Positions 58,690 to 64,000 of a stretch of DNA of 64,000 bases are shown here, one piece after another. A program made the position numbers and the translations under genes. Source of the DNA: Pleodorina starrii (taxonomy: Eukaryota; Chlorophyta; Chlorophyceae; Chlamydomonadales; Volvocaceae); assembly GCA_030267565.1 (NCBI GenBank), contig BRXU01000004.1:397001-461000 (forward strand). Reading direction: 5' to 3'. The notes under the pieces were generated by a model. That model had not been told where the DNA came from, made no database searches, and was given only the letters and a program-made list of their open reading frames with translations. Position 1 is the stretch's first letter, and every line of letters starts with the position of its first letter.

Positions 58690-58860
58690 GCGGCTCCGTC
58701 CGTCAGGGCGCCAGACCGTCAGGGCGCCAGACCGTCAGGGCGCCAGACCGTCAGGGCGCCAGACCGTCAGGGCGCCAGACCGTCAGGGCGCCAGACCGTC
58801 AGGGCGCCAGACCGTCAGGGCGCCAGACCGTCAGGGCGCCAGACCGTCAGGGCGCCAGAA
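58690..58860. repeat. 16-bp tandem array covering the end of a coding region
   Basis: About eleven near-perfect copies of CGTCAGGGCGCCAGAC. The rightmost copy encodes, on the minus strand, the last codons (Leu-Ala-Pro) and the TGA stop of the DUF6492 gene; the others follow in its 3' UTR. Unit size and absence of spacers exclude a CRISPR array. Confidence 0.95.
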
Positions 58861-61800
58861 ACCACTCCGCGTAGCCCTCCTTGAAGGCCTCGTGGTGGAA
58901 GTTGCAGTTGCTGAAGTGGCCCAGCTCATAGCCCGTGTAGTAATAGCCCTTGCTGGCAATGTGGCGCAAGGTCTGGGTACTGCGACCCACCAACAGACCG
59001 AGAGAAAGAGAGAGCGATCGAGCGGGCGGGCGGGCGCGCGTGTGAGTGTGTGTGTGAGTGTGTGGTTGAGACAACAGTGCGGCCGCAGGCGGGTGCGTGC
59101 ACATGTTCCGAGGCAAGGCGAACGCGACCTTGGGTATCAAGCGCACATGATGGAGGGCGCTGGTGCAGGTGCAGGTGCTGGTGCTGGTGCCGGTGCTGGT
59201 GCCTGTTTCGTGCTCCACGACGGCGCGCTCCACCCCCCACCCCATCCCCCGGTTGGTGTTCGGTGCAGCCACTGGTCGTCTACAAGCACTTATTGGTAAC
59301 TATCGGGGTCCGTAAGCAGTTCTTTCTTCGGGAGGCTTGACAGGGATCCAGTCGACCTCAGACTACAACATCCGCAGGGCTTCTTGTTTCATCCTTGCAA
59401 ATTCACTCTTCAACCTCCTCCCCCTCCCACACATACTACATGCATACACACGCGCCCATTGGCCCAGCACCCCCCGCCCCTCGCCCACTCACGTGGGACA
59501 GCACACCGGTACGAACGTGTCCTTGTACGGCACAGCGCTGACAAAACCCTCCTTGGGCATTACCCCCGGGTAGGCCAGGGGGATGCGGGTCCAGGCCCGC
59601 CGCTCAGCCTGCATGACGGTGCAGGGGTAGTGATCCTGCACATACATACACACACGCACACGCACATGCGCACGGGGGGAGGGCACACGCACACGGGGGG
59701 AAGGCACGCACACGCATGGGGGGAAGGCGGCGGCCGGCGGCCAGAAAACGGGGGCAGTTGCGGGAGGGTACTGTACGGCAGGACGTCGCAACCGGCGAGC
59801 CAGCATCGAACCACTGGCCGGGGGCGCGCACGCTAGCTGTGCGGAACTGGAGTATTGCGATCTCGTGCAAAGGCGCCCTACTGCTTCTGGTACTGCCGCT
59901 GAACATGGTTAATAATAAATTGGTAATCACATACACACACGCGCACATGATGACATTCATGCGACACGCCAAGTGACGTCTTCGAGCGGCCCATCCGCGC
60001 GCCGTCACCTAATCGTCTGGTTGCATGGTCCGTCAGACGCGCGCGCGCTTCCGGAATTGCGATCGGCCCATGTGCTTCCGACCGTTGGGCAGCTCCGCCG
60101 GCACGCGTGCACAACGACCGACGCGCATGTGTACGACAGCGTGTGTACGACGACTTGTACGATATGCCCGCGGGCGCGGCTCGACCCAAATTCTCGCCCT
60201 CGCTCTCCAGTCTCCACCACACGTACGACACAGGCAGCTCCCTCCCCAGCCACCCACCACCACCCACCTGCACCCACGACAGGTACGACCAATACTCCGA
60301 AAAACCCTCCCGCAGTTCGCTCGCGTGCTGCAGGGCAAGTAAAAGGTAATGGCAGCAGGAGCAGCAACAGCAGCAGGAGCCGTGCGACAATGACGTCGAC
60401 GTTGACGGCAATGTCAATTGTCAAATGTCAATGTTGTGACGCAGTAGCAGCAGCAGCAGCAGCTGGGCCGCCGCAGCAGCAGCTGGGCCGCAGCAACAGC
60501 AGCTGGGCCGCAGCAGCAGCAGTAGCAGCAGCAACAAAGGCCAGTGTCAAAAGATTGGCGCCAGCTCGCCACCGGGGGTCCAACTCGCCCCCCCAAATTG
60601 GCTGCGCGGAGGCGGGTCCAGATACCGATAAGTGAGGGCTGAGTCGGGTGCCGTGCTCCCGATAACGTAAATGGAGGTTCCGATAAGTGAGAGGGCGAGT
60701 TGAACCCCCCTGACAGCCAGAGGGCGACCGCCTTTTGACACAAGGGCCCCCCGACGTCGTACCGCGGCATGTACCGGTATCCGTTTCCGCGGGCAGTGAC
60801 CGGGCACAAACCTTTTCCTCCCTCCACTCGCCGCCCATGAGCTCTCACTATCGACCCATCACCGACCCATCACCATCGATCCACCCGCCCTCACGTACTT
60901 TTACTTTTCGCCTATTGCTAAACCGTCGCTGCGGTCTCTCTCTTCTTGTGTGTAACCCCCTTTCCCCCCCAACCCCCTTCATCCCCCCCTCACCCCCCTT
61001 CTCCCCCCTTCTCCCCCCTTGTGCCCCCCCCCCATTTCTACCCCCTTCTACCACCCCCCCTCTCTCCTCACCCCCCTTCACCCCACCTCACCCCCTTCTA
61101 CCCCCTTCTCCCCACCCCCCCCTCTCTCCTCACCCCCACACACCTTGAGCACCGTCAGCGCATCCACAATCGACATCGCCCATCCGTTGGACACTCCCCG
61201 GTATACGGTCCTCGTAATGTTGCCTAAAAACTCCGCCATATAAGGTTTGTAGACCAAGATGTGGTGCGTCACCAGGCTCCTTCCGCTGTAGCCGGGCACC
61301 AGGCTGGCATTGGTGTGTGCGTCCATCAGCTCCTTGCCCGTCAGGTAGCGATAGGTGCGGTGGTACGAGTGGGGAGGCGCCCAGCCGCCGATGTGGATGA
61401 GGGTGCGGAAGGGATGTGGGTTGGTGCAGCTGCGGCCGGCAGGGTCGCGGGGCTCCACGGGGCGGGCGAGCGGGAAGGGCGATGGCTCGAGACTGAATCT
61501 GGGGGCTGGCTTTTCGCCCTCAGGGGGCATGAACCAGGTGAGGGGCCGGAGGATGATCATGTCGCCTGCGTGTTGGGGGAGTGGGGGGTTGGGGGGGGGT
61601 GGGGGGAGATCGGGGCGGGAGGGAAGGTGGTTGGGGGGGAGGTGGATGGGGGGGTGGGAATAAAGAGAAATCCGCGGGGTCGCAGTAATGGTGACAGCGC
61701 GCTAGCGGCAGCGGGGGGCGGAGGGGGACGGCGCAAAGGGGGGCGGAGGGATGTGGGCACGCGAGCTGTGCGCCCTCGGCTGGTGGAAAGTGGAAACCCC

Positions 61801-62527
61801 CGACCCGACCCGACCCGACACAATCCGATCCAATCCACAGGTCGACCCGGTCAGACCCGACCAGGGCGCGACCCGACCCGAGCACCTGACCCGACCCAAG
61901 CCAACCCGGCTTGACCCGGCTTGACTCGATCCGACTCGACTCACTGTCGAGGATGAGAAAGTGGTCTGAAAGGTCGGGGATGTGCGCCGCGGCTGCCAGT
62001 TTTTGAATTTGCTGCCAAAACCATCTCCCTCGCTGCCGAAGGACGTAGTTGGTGACTTCGGGGCTTCTGCCTTTGCCGCCGAAACGAGCTGCTAACCAAC
62101 CATGGAAAACGTTGTATGATAGACCCGGTACAATCGAGTCCTCCTGCAGGTGAATCGCGTCCATTTGTGCGCTCAAAAGAGTCCAATTTCGTCCATACAG
62201 GAACCTTCCAATCGGTGCAATCCAATCCAGTGTCCAACAATTGCCATCGTTGTCAAGCCGACGTCTCATTACCTGGTAACAGACAACATTATCCGCAAAC
62301 TCAACAAACACATCACAGCTTTTCCCTGCTATGACGTGGATTTTTCGGGGCTTAGGGAGCAGGTACTTATTGGCCTTTGTAATCATCTGCCGGTTTACGC
62401 AAGATGGCTTGTAGGCTAAGGTGACAACGTCAAAGGCACCTGGGAAACTACAAGCAACCGGCGATGAGAGCATGCCGACCATTAAGGTAAAGCATGACGC
62501 TGTCGCCAAGTTCATAAGGCGATGCAT
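58847..62527 (-). CDS. Secreted or lumenal DUF6492-type glycosyltransferase-like protein, 439 aa
   Basis: Five exons, 61945–62527, 61144–61565, 60268–60327, 59507–59635 and 58847–58972, join to 1320 nt with matching phases. The ATG at 62527 opens a signal peptide ending near SSPVACS. The mature part starts DVVTLAYKPSC, typical of DUF6492-like GT-A folds, and continues with DLSDHFLILD followed by SDMIILRPLTWF. The Asp-Ser-Asp (residues 194–196) is a DxD-like metal and nucleotide-sugar motif, and the Ser codon is split by intron 1. Later matching pieces are ELREGFSEYWSYL in exon 3, DHYPCTVMQAERRAW in exon 4 and HFSNCNFHHEAFKEGYAEW in exon 5. Substrate is unknown; extracellular-matrix or Golgi glycan work is a reasonable inference. 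Intron 1 holds a CCCGA repeat and intron 2 a GCAGCAGCAGCTGGGCC repeat (60440–60535). Confidence 0.75.
60440..60535. repeat. CAG-rich repeat in an intron of the DUF6492 gene
   Basis: Repeated GCAGCAGCAGCTGGGCC units, about 18 bp each, with CAG runs. They lie in the intron between exons 60268–60327 and 61144–61565. Confidence 0.85.
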
Positions 62528-64000
62528 TTTCAGCGTCGTCCCAAGCACCCTTACAAAACCAGTCTTAAGCACCCTTAAAACACCCAACGCAATAGGTAGA
62601 TACTATAATTTCACATTTTGCCGTACAGACGTGACGTAAGGCCGAAGGCGGGCGGTCCGATCTGGCCTCGAACGGAGCTGCACATAAACGAACGTCCAAA
62701 ATTCACACGGAAACACGTGAAGGCTGAACACATGCCTGGGCAGTATTTCCTGTTCATGTTTTGTTTCTCTGTGTCGCAGGTTTTACTGCGGAGGACTGCG
62801 GGCGCCTGGGCTAAGTCGTTGCCCAGAAGCCCGGGCGTACACCCACCCGCTTTCATGCACTGGAGGAAAGCAGGCAGTGCCTCCATCCCCTCTAGCATCA
62901 CCTCCGTGTCATCAGCAAACGTTTCGTGCAAATAAACCCCTAAAACCCAAACTCGCGGCAATCACAAAATGGGATAACAACCGCCAGGCCAGGCCGTGAT
63001 CCGACGAGGTGCACACCGGGACCGTAGCTGATGGAATGAACTGCGTCATGAGATCAGTGGGAGCGTAGATCCTGTCAACCCAGGAGCTCCCCCGGACTCC
63101 CCCGGACGGAAGGACTGGGGCGCCGCCATCGCGACACAGTCGTGGACAGTCGGGTGTACCGCCCCCCCCCCCCCCCCGCCCCCCTCCCCCCGGTGTAAAC
63201 CCCCCCCCCCCGCCCCCCCCGTCGTCGAAACCACAACCGAACCAACCCGCCCCGACCGCCCTCCCACGGACCCCTGGCAGCCGGGGGAACCCTTCCAGGG
63301 TCCCCCCGGCTAACGCCGTCGCCGTCCCTTCACTGCACTCCCTCCTTTCTTATTACTCCCCGTGTGATGAGCTGCCGCCTGCCGGCGTGTCGGGTGTCTG
63401 TTCCGCACCATACGCTGATCCTGGGCAAGGTGGCCTCCTCGCTCGTTACCCGCCGGCCCCCCCAGTCTTACGGTAATCGCAGCTTACGGTAAATCACCCA
63501 ACACTTAATCCCCAGGGCTTGGGGCTGTGGATGGAGCTGCGGGTGGGCAGGAGATCCGAAATGGAGCGGCGGCGGCGGCGCAATGAGATCAATTTGAAGA
63601 TTAATAAATGATGTTACGAGCTACCGTGGTATCTTCTACGAGCCGTCGATTGTGGCAGCAGGCGGCCAGCAACGGCTGGCTTCAAGGCCCGGTACGTGGC
63701 CATCCCCAGTTCCCCACGCCCTTCCCCTTCCCCCACCGGCGCAGATTAGATCACGATTAGATTGCCGTACCGAGGTGCACATACAAGCACGAGGGGAGCG
63801 ATCGAGAGCATCACATGTGCCGTACACACCGCCCGCCGAAGCAACAACAGGCGTGCGCCTTTTGAGATCCCGAGTCATCGCCACCACCACCACCACCACC
63901 ACCACCACCACCATGCATCGCCAACACCAACACCACCATGCATCGTCGTTATCTGCTGCGGTGTACCATACACTGCATCCTGGATCCACCCGATCTGCAT
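62528..64000. other. Upstream flank of the DUF6492 gene
   Basis: This contains the presumed promoter, a possible reverse-transcriptase relic (62860–62961), poly-C runs (63163–63220) and a (CAC)n tract at 63879–63915. No gene is supported. Confidence 0.45.
62860..62961 (-). pseudogene. Possible LINE reverse-transcriptase fragment
   Basis: On the minus strand a short stretch reads LGVYLHETFADDTEVMLEG followed by MEALPAFLQCM. The FADDT with flanking hydrophobics resembles the catalytic Y/F-A-D-D box of non-LTR retrotransposon reverse transcriptases. Similarity stops within about 35 residues and no other domain is seen, so it would be a decayed remnant. Confidence 0.35.

Larger units (their letters stand above)
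54660..58846. other. Intergenic region upstream of the cyclase gene
   Basis: This 4.2-kb gap runs from the cyclase start to the 3' end of the DUF6492 gene, both on the minus strand. The 54700–56000 part is AT-richer, as expected for a promoter side, and carries one family C repeat. Farther right are a degenerate GATGTCACTCC repeat (56621–56682), a GCCGCAACTCT repeat (57196–57350) and a CCGTA repeat (58335–58390). No minus-strand TGTAA lies near the DUF6492 stop; the first is at 56371–56375. No gene is supported. Confidence 0.45.

Noticed and set aside
58690..58860. CRISPR-like array
   Set aside because: The 16-bp units are contiguous with no spacers, and the genome is eukaryotic; it is a minisatellite.

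Overview
The window is nuclear DNA of a green alga, most probably a volvocine (Chlamydomonas/Volvox group) species. The evidence is very high GC coding exons separated by many short GT–AG introns, long Gly/Ala/Gln/Pro low-complexity stretches inside proteins, Chlamydomonas-type (TTTTAGGG)n telomere-like repeats scattered in introns, TGTAA-type polyadenylation signals, and a transmembrane receptor-like class III nucleotide cyclase of the kind typical of these algae. The species cannot be fixed from the sequence. All gene models below were built by hand from splice signals and reading-frame phase.

Layout. (1) 1255–9914, minus: an unrecognised Gln-rich gene of nine exons (about 1705 aa). (2) 12238–23998, plus, divergent from gene 1: a gene of about 17 exons for a polytopic membrane protein with C-terminal ankyrin-like repeats. 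(3) 28056–28593, plus: the small three-exon gene for ribosomal protein eS21 (RPS21), the safest call here. (4) 32524–54659, minus: a 22-kb, 26-exon gene for a receptor-type nucleotide cyclase of about 3336 aa. It has a signal peptide, a solute-binding-protein-like ectodomain, one membrane span, a class III cyclase domain split by about 950 residues of low-complexity sequence, and a second degenerate cyclase-like domain split by about 650 residues. (5) 58847–62527, minus: a five-exon gene for a secreted or lumenal DUF6492-type (glycosyltransferase-like) protein of 439 aa, whose stop codon lies in a 16-bp tandem array.

The five genes do not form an obvious pathway. The introns and intergenic DNA are rich in repeats: at least four dispersed short repeat families, a tRNA-headed SINE-like element ending in a 153-bp (CA)n tract, interstitial telomere-like repeats, many microsatellites and minisatellites, and a probable LINE reverse-transcriptase relic near the right end. 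The gaps at 9915–12237, 23999–28055, 28594–32523, 54660–58846 and 62528–64000 hold no gene I can support.

The most notable object is the cyclase gene: a ligand-binding-like ectodomain joined to two cyclase lobes, each interrupted at the same structural point by very large Gly/Ala-rich insertions.
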